From Pseudacidovorax intermedius (lineage in GTDB: Bacteria > Pseudomonadota > Gammaproteobacteria > Burkholderiales > Burkholderiaceae_C): a stretch of DNA of 64,000 nt. The notes under the pieces are model-generated. The model had not been told where the DNA came from. It did no database searches and saw nothing but the letters and a program-made list of their open reading frames with translations. Position numbers and translations under genes: made by a program. The stretch spans positions 124,001 through 188,000 of the forward strand of contig NZ_QQAV01000010.1 in the NCBI RefSeq assembly GCF_003350475.1, given 5' to 3'. Each line of letters starts with the position of its first letter. The first letter of the stretch is position 1. Positions 14,329 to 21,318 of this stretch are shown here, piece after piece.

Positions 14329-14730
14329 ATGGACAAGGAATGGGTAGTCGCGGACGTCAACGTGGGCCGGCTTTGCCTGCGGGAGCGCGACTATGACCCT
14401 CGGCCGTCGCGCAAACGCATGGCGGCATTTCTGGGCTGGCCAGATTCGCGCGAGGGTTTTGTGATCCCGCCGCTCCAGTCGGCCAGGGTGGTCAAGATCA
14501 TCGACCGCGGGGTCCTGATCGCTGGCTTCGAGCTGCGCGAATCTGCGGTCGATCCGAAGTCGATCCGGCGGGAGCGCTTCGCACAGACGTGGTGGTGTTT
14601 GCCGGTTCTTTTCGATGAGACGCCGGCGGCCGGCCCGGCCGCTTTGCCGGGGGCGAAGGAGGACTGGCGCATGCGATCCTCACGCGAATACATGGAGCGG
14701 ATAGGCCTGCTGCCGCGCGGCTCTGTGTAG
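14329..14730 (+). CDS. Inserted cargo gene of unknown function
   Basis: This 133-residue protein (MDKEWVVADVNVGRLC...) has an AGGAG about 13 bp before the ATG. It begins with a beta-rich half ('FVIPPLQSARVVKIIDRGVL' then 'IAGFELRESAV') and ends with a basic helical tail ('REYMERIGLLPRG'). It lies between two 36-bp direct repeats and is not part of the P2 gene set. No family is recognised. Similar single-gene insertions (morons) are typical of phage cargo. Confidence 0.55.
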   Translation: MDKEWVVADVNVGRLCLRERDYDPRPSRKRMAAFLGWPDSREGFVIPPLQSARVVKIIDRGVLIAGFELRESAVDPKSIRRERFAQTWWCLPVLFDETPAAGPAALPGAKEDWRMRSSREYMERIGLLPRGSV

Positions 14731-14790
14731 CGCCCAAGGGCATGTTCGCCGCGGCGGTCATGTAGTCGGGTGCTGGAAGCCGCGGGGGTT

Positions 14791-14826
14791 TGGGCCTACT
14801 GCCTCGCGCCGGCGTGGCGGCGCTGA
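14791..14826. repeat. 36-bp direct repeat, copy 2
   Basis: This is the second copy of the 3' end of the 14034 membrane gene (35 of 36 bases identical), now without an attached reading frame. It stands 14 bp before the end of gene S, where the original membrane gene and S presumably met tail to tail before the insertion. Confidence 0.85.
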
Positions 14827-14839
14827 GGGGTAGCCGGCG

Positions 14840-15304
14840 TCAGGCGCCCAGGGCGCCGACCAGCAGGGCCTCGATGGCCTGCACGTCTGCATCGCTCAGG
14901 CCCAGCAGCTCGCGCCGCGCGTAGCGCACGGTCGGGCTGCCGGCCCGGCGCCAGTCCACGCTGTCGCGCAGGCCGTACTGGTGGACGCGGGCGATGCGCG
15001 CGGCCCGCGGGTCGATGGCGACCGTGGCGCGGTCTGCGGTGGCGGACTTCTTGAGGAAACGGGCGGTGCGCAGCCGCTCGAACATGCCGCGGCGGATGGC
15101 GCCCTTGCGCCGGCGGATGGTGCGGGGCTTGCGTGCCTCGTAGGCGCTGCCGTCCGGGTTGCGCTGGGCGGCGATGCGCGCGGCCTGGCTCTGGCGCAGC
15201 GTGGTGCTGATCTCGGCCATGAGCTGGCGGCGCCGCTGCGGCGTCAGGCGGGCCAGCAGGGGGCCGGCCCAGCCGGCCAGGTCGTCGAGCGGGTCGGCGG
15301 CCAT
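14840..15304 (-). CDS. S: Phage tail completion / virion morphogenesis protein gpS
   Basis: This 154-residue protein is of the P2 gpS family (tail completion). The ATG at 15304-15302 overlaps the stop of R as TGATG. 'AAQRNPDGSAYEARKP' is the characteristic family segment, followed by a basic helix. Position R-S matches P2. Confidence 0.92.
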   Translation of the reverse strand: MAADPLDDLAGWAGPLLARLTPQRRRQLMAEISTTLRQSQAARIAAQRNPDGSAYEARKPRTIRRRKGAIRRGMFERLRTARFLKKSATADRATVAIDPRAARIARVHQYGLRDSVDWRRAGSPTVRYARRELLGLSDADVQAIEALLVGALGA

Positions 15305-15804
15305 CAGCGGATTTCCTCGGCCACGTGCCACTCGGCGCCGATCTGCTCGCCCAGGTACAGGGCGTAATCGCCCGTCGCGTAGGGCGCGGGGTGGTAGGGC
15401 TCCGGCACGTGGCGCACGTCGAGCCGGCGCCGGCCGCCGGGCTCGGTGGATTCCTTGACGGCCACCGTCTCCGACAGGTCCACCTGGATCTCCACGTCGG
15501 CGGTGTCGTGGTTGAGCAGCTCGGCATGGAAGCGCAGGGCCTTCTCGCGCAGCGACGGATTCAGCGCAATGTCGGGCTGGCAGGTGCGCAGCCAGGCGAG
15601 CAGGGGCACGGCCAGGGTGTCGAGGTCTCCGGCGTAGTCGAGCACGGTGAGGACGAGCGTGTACTCGTAGCGGAACGAGAGCGAGGGGCCGCCGGCGGCG
15701 ACCAAGCGGCCGGACTCGATGAAGACGGTCAGCCGGTCGGGGTTGGCCTGGAGGTGGGGCACGGCCTCTTCGAGGTAGCGGCGCAGGCTGGCGGGCTTCT
15801 TCAT
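15304..15804 (-). CDS. R: Phage tail completion protein gpR
   Basis: This 166-residue P2 gpR-like protein completes the tail so that it can join the head. The start 'MKKPASLRRYLEEAVPHLQANPDRLTVF' region, with 'FIESGRLVAAGG', is the family signature. It overlaps Rz by four bases upstream and S downstream. Confidence 0.92.
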   Translation of the reverse strand: MKKPASLRRYLEEAVPHLQANPDRLTVFIESGRLVAAGGPSLSFRYEYTLVLTVLDYAGDLDTLAVPLLAWLRTCQPDIALNPSLREKALRFHAELLNHDTADVEIQVDLSETVAVKESTEPGGRRRLDVRHVPEPYHPAPYATGDYALYLGEQIGAEWHVAEEIR

Positions 15805-16346
15805 GGCTGGGCGGGCTGGCTGGGCGGGGCGTGGCCGGCGGCGTTCACTCGGGCGCGGGCGGCGTCGTAGGCGTCGAGGCAGGTGTTGAGGTCGTGGGTG
15901 GCGTCGTCGCCGTCTCCGGCGATGGCGACAAGGTCTGCAGCAGCCTCTGGCGCAAGTTCGGCGCGCGCCTGGCCAGGTTGAGCGGGGGCAGCACCGGGCA
16001 GAGCTGCGCCGGTGCCGGCGGCGGGCTCGCGGGTAGGGACTGACAGGCGGACAGTGCCAGCGCGCACGCCAGCAAGAAGAGACGCGAGGGCTTGGGTGTC
16101 ATGGGCCTTGGCTTTCTGGTGGTCGGTGATGAGCTGCGCCAGCGTGTCGCCGAGGGCGGCGCTGTGCTGCAGGGCCTGGGCGGCGGCGGTGGCGGTGCCT
16201 TGGGCGGTGCGGGCCTTGTCGGCGTTCCAGTCGGCCAGCACGGCGCTGCGGCCGGACTGGACGCCGGCGGCGTGGGTGGCCCAGAGCACGGCGCCGACGA
16301 GCGCGGCGAGGGCCAGGCGCAGCAGCAGGGGCAGGGCGGTGGCCAT
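15801..16346 (-). CDS. Phage i-spanin (Rz/LysB-like)
   Basis: This 181-residue protein has a single N-terminal membrane helix ('LLLRLALAALVGAVLWATHA') and a periplasmic coiled-coil domain rich in Ala/Gln/Asp, as in inner-membrane spanins that fuse the envelope at the last step of lysis. It lies directly after the endolysin gene. An o-spanin frame is nested inside it. Confidence 0.88.
   Translation of the reverse strand: MATALPLLLRLALAALVGAVLWATHAAGVQSGRSAVLADWNADKARTAQGTATAAAQALQHSAALGDTLAQLITDHQKAKAHDTQALASLLAGVRAGTVRLSVPTREPAAGTGAALPGAAPAQPGQARAELAPEAAADLVAIAGDGDDATHDLNTCLDAYDAARARVNAAGHAPPSQPAQP
15845..16102 (-). CDS. Phage o-spanin lipoprotein (Rz1), nested in Rz
   Basis: This 85-residue frame lies wholly inside the Rz gene in another frame. 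It starts with a lipoprotein signal peptide (MTPKPSRLFLLACALALSAC); the lipobox Leu-Ser-Ala-Cys ends at Cys20. The mature part is Pro-rich, as is usual for Rz1. Nesting of Rz1 in Rz is a known arrangement (lambda, P2 LysC). Confidence 0.88.
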   Translation of the reverse strand: MTPKPSRLFLLACALALSACQSLPASPPPAPAQLCPVLPPLNLARRAPNLRQRLLQTLSPSPETATTPPTTSTPASTPTTPPAPE

Positions 16347-16352
16347 GGCGGT

Positions 16353-17012
16353 TCAGGCGGGCATGGCGGCGGTGGCGGCGGTGCTGGCCAGCGCTTCGAG
16401 GGCGCGCTCGCAGCGCTCGCGCCGGTCCTGCGCGCCGGCCATGGCGCGGCCGTTGATGGCCCGGGTGATGGCGTCGATGGCCCAGGCGTCGGCCTGGGCG
16501 TTCAGGCCGTTGTCGACCCAGTAGGCCGCGGCGGCCTGGGTGGCGGCCAGGGGCTGGGTGAGCAGGTCGGGCGAGGCGACGACGGGCAGGCGGGTCTGCT
16601 GCTGGACGCGGGCGTAGTTGTCGTGGCCGGTGTTGCCGATGAGGCCGCGGGCACGGTAGCGCCAGCCGTCGCCGCTGGCCTCGTCGCCGTTGCCGTTGAC
16701 GCCGGCATAGACGCGGTTGGCCAGGGCCTTGGGGTTGCGCAGGTAGGTGCGCGCATCGTCCAGGCCGCGCAGGCGGGTGCGGAAGACCTGCAGGAGCCGC
16801 TCGGGCGTGGTGTAGAACAGGTTTTCTTCCAGCCGCGTGAAGCCGGCGGACTCGTGGCTGCACTGGCCGATGAAGGCGGCGAGGCGGCGCGGGGTGTCGA
16901 TGGCGTAGGCGGCGCACACGTCGGCCAGCGGGGCCATGAAGGTGCGCGCGGCGGTGGGGTTGATGCCGGCGGCGACGAGGGCCGGCAGCGTGAGCAGGGC
17001 GCGCGCGCTCAT
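16353..17012 (-). CDS. Phage endolysin, GH19 chitinase-like lysozyme
   Basis: This 219-residue peptidoglycan hydrolase replaces P2 gene K. 'FIGQCSHESAGFTRLEENL' carries the His-Glu of the glycoside hydrolase 19 active site. 'WRYRARGLIGNTGHDNY' matches the GH19 'RG.IQ.TG..NY' segment. The ATG 17012 overlaps the stop of the holin gene by four bases. No signal peptide is seen, so release depends on the holin. Confidence 0.92.
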   Translation of the reverse strand: MSARALLTLPALVAAGINPTAARTFMAPLADVCAAYAIDTPRRLAAFIGQCSHESAGFTRLEENLFYTTPERLLQVFRTRLRGLDDARTYLRNPKALANRVYAGVNGNGDEASGDGWRYRARGLIGNTGHDNYARVQQQTRLPVVASPDLLTQPLAATQAAAAYWVDNGLNAQADAWAIDAITRAINGRAMAGAQDRRERCERALEALASTAATAAMPA

Positions 17013-17488
17013 TGGCCGGTGCCCTTGGCCGCGTTGGTGGCGGTGCCGGCGAGGGCGCCGCGGGCGTCGCTCACGGCGTCGCTGGCCAGCTCGGCGATGT
17101 CGCGGCCTTTGCGCCGCTCCAGCCAGGTGAAGACGGCGGCCACGATCCACGGGCCGGGGATGGAGCACACCACGAACACGCAGCCGCTGACGAGGAAGAA
17201 GCCGGCCACGGGCGGCAGCAGCGCATGGCTGGCCAGGGCCTCGGCGGCGGTGAAGGCCTCGGGGTAGTGGTGCACCAGCGCGACGAGGGCGGCGGTGCCG
17301 ACCACGAAGCTGCTGACCAGGCAGGCAGTGACGCGGTTGACGAGGTCGTTGTGCGGCGCGTCGGCACGCAGGGGCACGTAGCGCAGGCCCAGCCAGAAGG
17401 CGATGAGCGAGGCGACGACGGGCAGGGTGAGCAGGGCGAGCTTGTAGCCGGCGACGCTGCCGGCGGCGGTGGTGGTGGGTTCGGACAT
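17009..17488 (-). CDS. Phage holin (membrane protein)
   Basis: This 159-residue protein has three clear hydrophobic segments: 'LALLTLPVVASLIAFWLGL', 'VTACLVSSFVVGTAALVALV' and 'LLPPVAGFFLVSGCVFVVC'. A charged amphipathic tail follows. It lies between gpX and the endolysin in the place of P2 Y, fitting a holin that lets the endolysin reach the periplasm. The ATG 17488 starts MSEPTTTAAG. Confidence 0.8.
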   Translation of the reverse strand: MSEPTTTAAGSVAGYKLALLTLPVVASLIAFWLGLRYVPLRADAPHNDLVNRVTACLVSSFVVGTAALVALVHHYPEAFTAAEALASHALLPPVAGFFLVSGCVFVVCSIPGPWIVAAVFTWLERRKGRDIAELASDAVSDARGALAGTATNAAKGTGQ

Positions 17489-17499
17489 GGGGGCGGCTT

Positions 17500-17715
17500 T
17501 CAATCCCAGAGCTGGATGGTGTTGGTGGTGGCGGCGGGGGTTGTGGGCGGATCGGGCAGGGTGACGGCCTGGCCCAGGGGCAGGACGGGGCCGAGGGCGG
17601 CAAGGCCGGGATTCAAGGCATAGGCGGCCTCGGTGACGCCGGCGGTGGTGCCCAGGTGCCGCAGGCAAAGCAGGTCGAGGGTGTCGCCCTGGCGTGCGGT
17701 GACGGTCTGAGGCAT
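17500..17715 (-). CDS. X: Phage tail protein gpX (LysM-like)
   Basis: This 71-residue protein has the gpX/LysM-like fold: 'VTARQGDTLDLLCLRHLGTT', then 'EAAYALNPGLAALGPVLPLG'. It acts in tail assembly in P2 and has the standard position between L and the lysis genes. Confidence 0.94.
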   Translation of the reverse strand: MPQTVTARQGDTLDLLCLRHLGTTAGVTEAAYALNPGLAALGPVLPLGQAVTLPDPPTTPAATTNTIQLWD

Positions 17716-17717
17716 GG

Positions 17718-18218
17718 CTAGATCAGCTCCACGGCGGTGCGGCTGAGGCCCAGGATGTCGCGGATGGCCCAGCGGGCGTCGCGGCGGTGCTGCTCGGCCT
17801 GCAGGTTGCGGGTGGCGTCTTCGTCGTCCTTGCGGGCGCGGCCGGTGCTGTCGTAGTCCGCATACCGCTCCAGCAGGTTGGCGTGCGCGAGGCTGTAGAC
17901 GGCACGGCGAAAGCGCAGCACCTGCACGCTGGTGCTGTTGATGCTGGGGGCGGGCACGTCGGCCAGGGTGGCGTGGCCTTCCAGCTGCTGGACGGCGGCC
18001 CAGGCGATGAGTTCGGCCATGGTGTGGGCCAGGGCCTCGGTGGCGGCGTGCTGCAGGCGGGCGGCGTTGACGGTGCCGTCCAGGCGCTGGGTGTCGCGCA
18101 GCTCGGCCAAGTCGATGACGGGCCAGAAGGCATCGCCGGCCTGCAGGGTGCCGAGCGGGGCCGGGTCTTGCGGGGGCGTGGTGCGCACGAGGGGCGGGGC
18201 GGCGGCGATCAGGGACAT
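17718..18218 (-). CDS. L: Phage head completion protein gpL
   Basis: This 166-residue P2 gpL family protein completes filled heads. 'DAFWPVIDLAELRDTQRLDG' and 'RYADYDSTGRARKDDED' are the conserved parts. It lies between M and X, as in P2. Confidence 0.94.
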   Translation of the reverse strand: MSLIAAAPPLVRTTPPQDPAPLGTLQAGDAFWPVIDLAELRDTQRLDGTVNAARLQHAATEALAHTMAELIAWAAVQQLEGHATLADVPAPSINSTSVQVLRFRRAVYSLAHANLLERYADYDSTGRARKDDEDATRNLQAEQHRRDARWAIRDILGLSRTAVELI

Positions 18219-18315
18219 GGCGGTGGGGGGAATAGGTGGGCGGTGGCCGCAGCGCGTTGCCGTGAAGGCTCAGCCTTTGGCGCAGCGCTGCGGGCCGCCC
18301 GGCACGTGGGGGTGC

Positions 18316-19266
18316 TCAGTGGCCGCGCGACTTGGCCGGGCCGCGCTTGGGGGTGCGGGGCCTGGGCGGGTCGGCGGGGTGTTCGGTGGAGGTGCTGCTG
18401 GCAGCGGGGGCCGCGGGCTTGGCGGCGCTGTCGGGCTGCAGTTGCGCGCTGGCCTGGCCCTTGGCCTCGGCTTCTGTCTGGGCCTGCAGGGCAGCGGCGC
18501 GGCGGGTGACGCGCTCGATGTCCTTCTTGACGCCGCTGTCGCTGGCGAGCTGCAGGGCGCGTTGCAGGTGCTCCTGCGCGACGGCCAGACGCTCGGGGCT
18601 GAGCGCGGCAAGGTCGGGGTCTTCGGCGGTCTGCACCTTGCCCAGGGCGGCATAGGCAATGGCCTTGTGCAGCTTGGCGCGGGCCTGGTCGGGCGCGTCG
18701 TGGCCGGTGGTCAGCTCCAGGGCGCGCATGAGCAGGCGGGCGGTGGTGGCCAGCTGCTCGGCGGGGCTCGCGCTGCTGTAGGGCGTGCCGACGAGGGCGG
18801 GCTTGCCGTCGTCGGTCTGGCCGACTTCGAGCGGGGCCCATTTGCCGGTGAGGTAGGCGGTGGAAAGCTCGTCGATGACGGCCACGGCGGGCGTGCGCTC
18901 GAACTGGTCGGGCAGGGTGAGGCCATGCGCGAGCACATAGGCGGCGATGTCGAGCGCGAGGGTGTAGGCGCCGGCGTCGATGGCCCACACCATGCAGGTG
19001 CTGAGCACGCGGTCCTGCGCGCCGGTGCCGCTGCGCAGGGCCTCGGCGATCCAGTCGAAGTAGGCGGGCAGCAGCTGGGCCTTGACCTCGCATTTGCGGG
19101 TGATGGACTGCAGGCCCTTGAGGTGGCGGCGGTCGGCGGCGAGCTTGGCCAGCATGAGCTGGTAGGCGTCGCCGGTGAGTTCGCCGTGCGGGTCTGCGGC
19201 GGCGGCCTGCTGCTGGGCTTTTTCCTGCAGCACGCGGGCGCGGTGGCGTTGGGCGGGGCTGAGCAT
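18316..19266 (-). CDS. M: Phage terminase small subunit gpM
   Basis: This 316-residue protein from ATG 19266 is longer than P2 gpM (about 247 residues) because of a Pro/Ala/Ser-rich C-terminal tail (from about residue 265). The core is canonical: 'SPAQRHRARVLQEKAQQ', 'LLPAYFDWIAEALRSGTGAQ', 'VLSTCMVWAIDAGAYTLALD'. It recognises cos DNA and cuts it together with gpP. It starts 11 bp after the capsid gene. Confidence 0.93.
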   Translation of the reverse strand: MLSPAQRHRARVLQEKAQQQAAAADPHGELTGDAYQLMLAKLAADRRHLKGLQSITRKCEVKAQLLPAYFDWIAEALRSGTGAQDRVLSTCMVWAIDAGAYTLALDIAAYVLAHGLTLPDQFERTPAVAVIDELSTAYLTGKWAPLEVGQTDDGKPALVGTPYSSASPAEQLATTARLLMRALELTTGHDAPDQARAKLHKAIAYAALGKVQTAEDPDLAALSPERLAVAQEHLQRALQLASDSGVKKDIERVTRRAAALQAQTEAEAKGQASAQLQPDSAAKPAAPAASSTSTEHPADPPRPRTPKRGPAKSRGH

Positions 19267-19277
19267 GGCGGGCCGCG

Positions 19278-20297
19278 TCAGGCGTTGGCGATCTCGATCT
19301 TCTCGATGAGGGCGGCGCGGCCGTTGTCCTCGATCACGTAGGCGTCGTTCGAGCTTTCGAAGTTCTCGATCCGGTCGCGCTTGGGGTTCTCGATGACCAT
19401 GCGGCGCCGGCCACCGGTCTGGTAGTAGCGCGACAGGTTGTCGAAGGTGGTGATGAGGATGGCGTTGTCGGGGAAGTAGGGCACGCTCGCGGCCTGCAGG
19501 CCGCCCACGCGCTTCTGGCTGATGACGACATCGGCGGCCAGCGTCTCGGTGGGCGCGTTGTTGGTGTTGACGAGCGGGAAGTACTTGTCGTGCAGCAGCT
19601 TGCGGCCCAGGATGGCCACGAGGCCGGGGTCTTGCTGGAACCACGGATCGAGCAGCGTGATGGCGTCGTAGACGGCGGCGTCGAGGTTCTTGTAGTCGGT
19701 GCCGGCGGCGCTGCCGATCTTGACCTTGCCGGGGGTCGAACCGCTGGCCATGACGTTCTCGGGCGCGTCTTCGCGCAGGTGCTGCAGCCAGCCCTTGTTG
19801 ACGTCCTGCAGCAGGGGGTTCTGTGCCAGGTTGGTGTTGGCGGCAATGCTGGTGCCGTTGAAGCCGATGCACATGATGTCGAGCGCCTGCCGCTGCAGGA
19901 TGGCGTTGGCCACGCGGGTCTGGAAGTCGGGGAACTTGGCCCAGGCGTCGAGCTTGGCGTAACCGATGTGCGTGTCGCTGTCGGTCTTGGTGCAGATGTA
20001 GCCGCGCTGGTCGAGCGTGGTGATGTCGCGGGTCTGGCGGTCGGCCTGGCTGGTGTCGGTGCGGCTGGCGGCGGGGCCGGACAGACCGAGGCCGAGCTTC
20101 GCGCCCTGCTGCTCGGTGACGCCCACCATGTTGATGCGGCCGAGGAAGTCGCTGGACTCCTGCATCTTGGTTTCGAGCTTCTGCTGGACCGAGGGGGCGA
20201 CGGTGAAGGTCTTGGTGACGTCGTCGGCGTGGACGCCGTTGAGCTGGGCCAGGCGGGCCAGATAGGCGGAGAACAGGGGACGGGTGAGCTGGTGCAT
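19278..20297 (-). CDS. N: Phage major capsid protein gpN
   Basis: This 339-residue P2 gpN major capsid precursor starts MHQLTRPLFSAYL. 'FLGRINMVGVTEQQGAKLGL' and 'DIMCIGFNGTSIA' are hallmarks. In P2 the N-terminal 31 residues are cut off by the gpO protease, which is present next door. Confidence 0.96.
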   Translation of the reverse strand: MHQLTRPLFSAYLARLAQLNGVHADDVTKTFTVAPSVQQKLETKMQESSDFLGRINMVGVTEQQGAKLGLGLSGPAASRTDTSQADRQTRDITTLDQRGYICTKTDSDTHIGYAKLDAWAKFPDFQTRVANAILQRQALDIMCIGFNGTSIAANTNLAQNPLLQDVNKGWLQHLREDAPENVMASGSTPGKVKIGSAAGTDYKNLDAAVYDAITLLDPWFQQDPGLVAILGRKLLHDKYFPLVNTNNAPTETLAADVVISQKRVGGLQAASVPYFPDNAILITTFDNLSRYYQTGGRRRMVIENPKRDRIENFESSNDAYVIEDNGRAALIEKIEIANA

Positions 20298-20340
20298 GTG
20301 CGTGCGTGCGGTGAGGGTTGCGGGTGTGCGCCGGGCAGGC

Positions 20341-21171
20341 TCAGAACTCGGTTTGCACCTGGCCGGCGCCGCCGGTGGCGGTGGGACGGCCGGGGTTGGC
20401 GGGGGTCTTGTCGAGCACGGCGAACTTCTCGCGCAGGGTCTTGACCTCGGCCTGCAGGGACTCGATGGCGCTGGTGTTGGCCTTGATGCCGGCGGCGGTG
20501 TGGTCGGCGTGCTCGGTGAAGGCGTCGCCGATCTTCTTGAAGCCTTCGGCCACCAGGCCGAAGCGCTCGTCGTCGGTCTTGGCCTTGCCGGTGAATCGCT
20601 CGATGGCGGCGGTGATGTTGGCCTTGAACTTGGCCAGGGCGCCGCTGTCGTCGTCGGCGCCTTCCAGCTCCAGGGTGAACTCCAGGGCCTCGCTGATGAG
20701 GTTCTCGGGGTGGGCCTTGCGCTGGGTGAAGGGGCTGGCGTTGGGGTGCTGGGCGGCGAAGGCGAGGGCTTCGGTGCCCAGGCTCGCGGGGTTGTCGGTG
20801 ACGGCCAGGCCGACGAGGTAGGCCTTGCCGGTGTCGGCGAACTTGGGTGCCACCTCGATGCTGGTGTAGATCTTCTGGCGCTTCTTGCTGAGGGCCACCA
20901 GCTCGGGCGTAGGGTCGATCTGCGCGAAGAGGGCCAGCTTCTTGGCGCCGCCGATGTCGACCTCTTCGGTCTTGACGGCCAGCACGTCGCCATAGGCGCG
21001 GAAGGGGCTGTCGGGGAGGATGCCCTTGTAGTGCTCCAGGTTGACGCGCGCGCCGTAGGTGGCGGGGCTGTAGCTGGCGGCGATCTGCTCCAGCCAGGAG
21101 CGTTCGATGGTGCGGCCATCGGAGGTGGCGCCTTCGACGGCGACGCGGAAGAACTTGGATTTGGCGGCCAT
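20341..21171 (-). CDS. O: Phage capsid scaffold and protease gpO
   Basis: This 276-residue capsid scaffold has an N-terminal serine protease and a C-terminal coiled-coil scaffold (residues about 200-250, 'GIKANTSAIESLQAEVKTL'). Asp18, His47 ('VNLEH') and Ser104 ('IYTSIE') line up with the Asp/His/Ser triad of P2 gpO. It cleaves itself and gpN during head maturation. It is the first gene of the capsid operon, divergent from P. Confidence 0.94.
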   Translation of the reverse strand: MAAKSKFFRVAVEGATSDGRTIERSWLEQIAASYSPATYGARVNLEHYKGILPDSPFRAYGDVLAVKTEEVDIGGAKKLALFAQIDPTPELVALSKKRQKIYTSIEVAPKFADTGKAYLVGLAVTDNPASLGTEALAFAAQHPNASPFTQRKAHPENLISEALEFTLELEGADDDSGALAKFKANITAAIERFTGKAKTDDERFGLVAEGFKKIGDAFTEHADHTAAGIKANTSAIESLQAEVKTLREKFAVLDKTPANPGRPTATGGAGQVQTEF

Positions 21172-21318
21172 GTGCGGTGCGGTGTGTGGTGGCGTTTTGG
21201 ATGGGTGGTCCCATGTTGGACGCCGTGCCGCGCACGTTCAACGCACGGCGTTGCGCCGTGTGCCGGGTAGAGATCGAAGGGCTGGAGATGCGGGGTTGCG
21301 GTAGGCACGCTAGGTGCC
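21172..21318. promoter_or_regulatory. Divergent promoter region between O and P
   Basis: This 147-bp region should hold back-to-back late promoters. A perfect inverted repeat CACGGCG-TTG-CGCCGTG lies at 21244-21260. I looked for the P2 Ogr site (TGT-N12-ACA) and did not find a clear one, so the activator of this phage may recognise something else. Confidence 0.5.
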
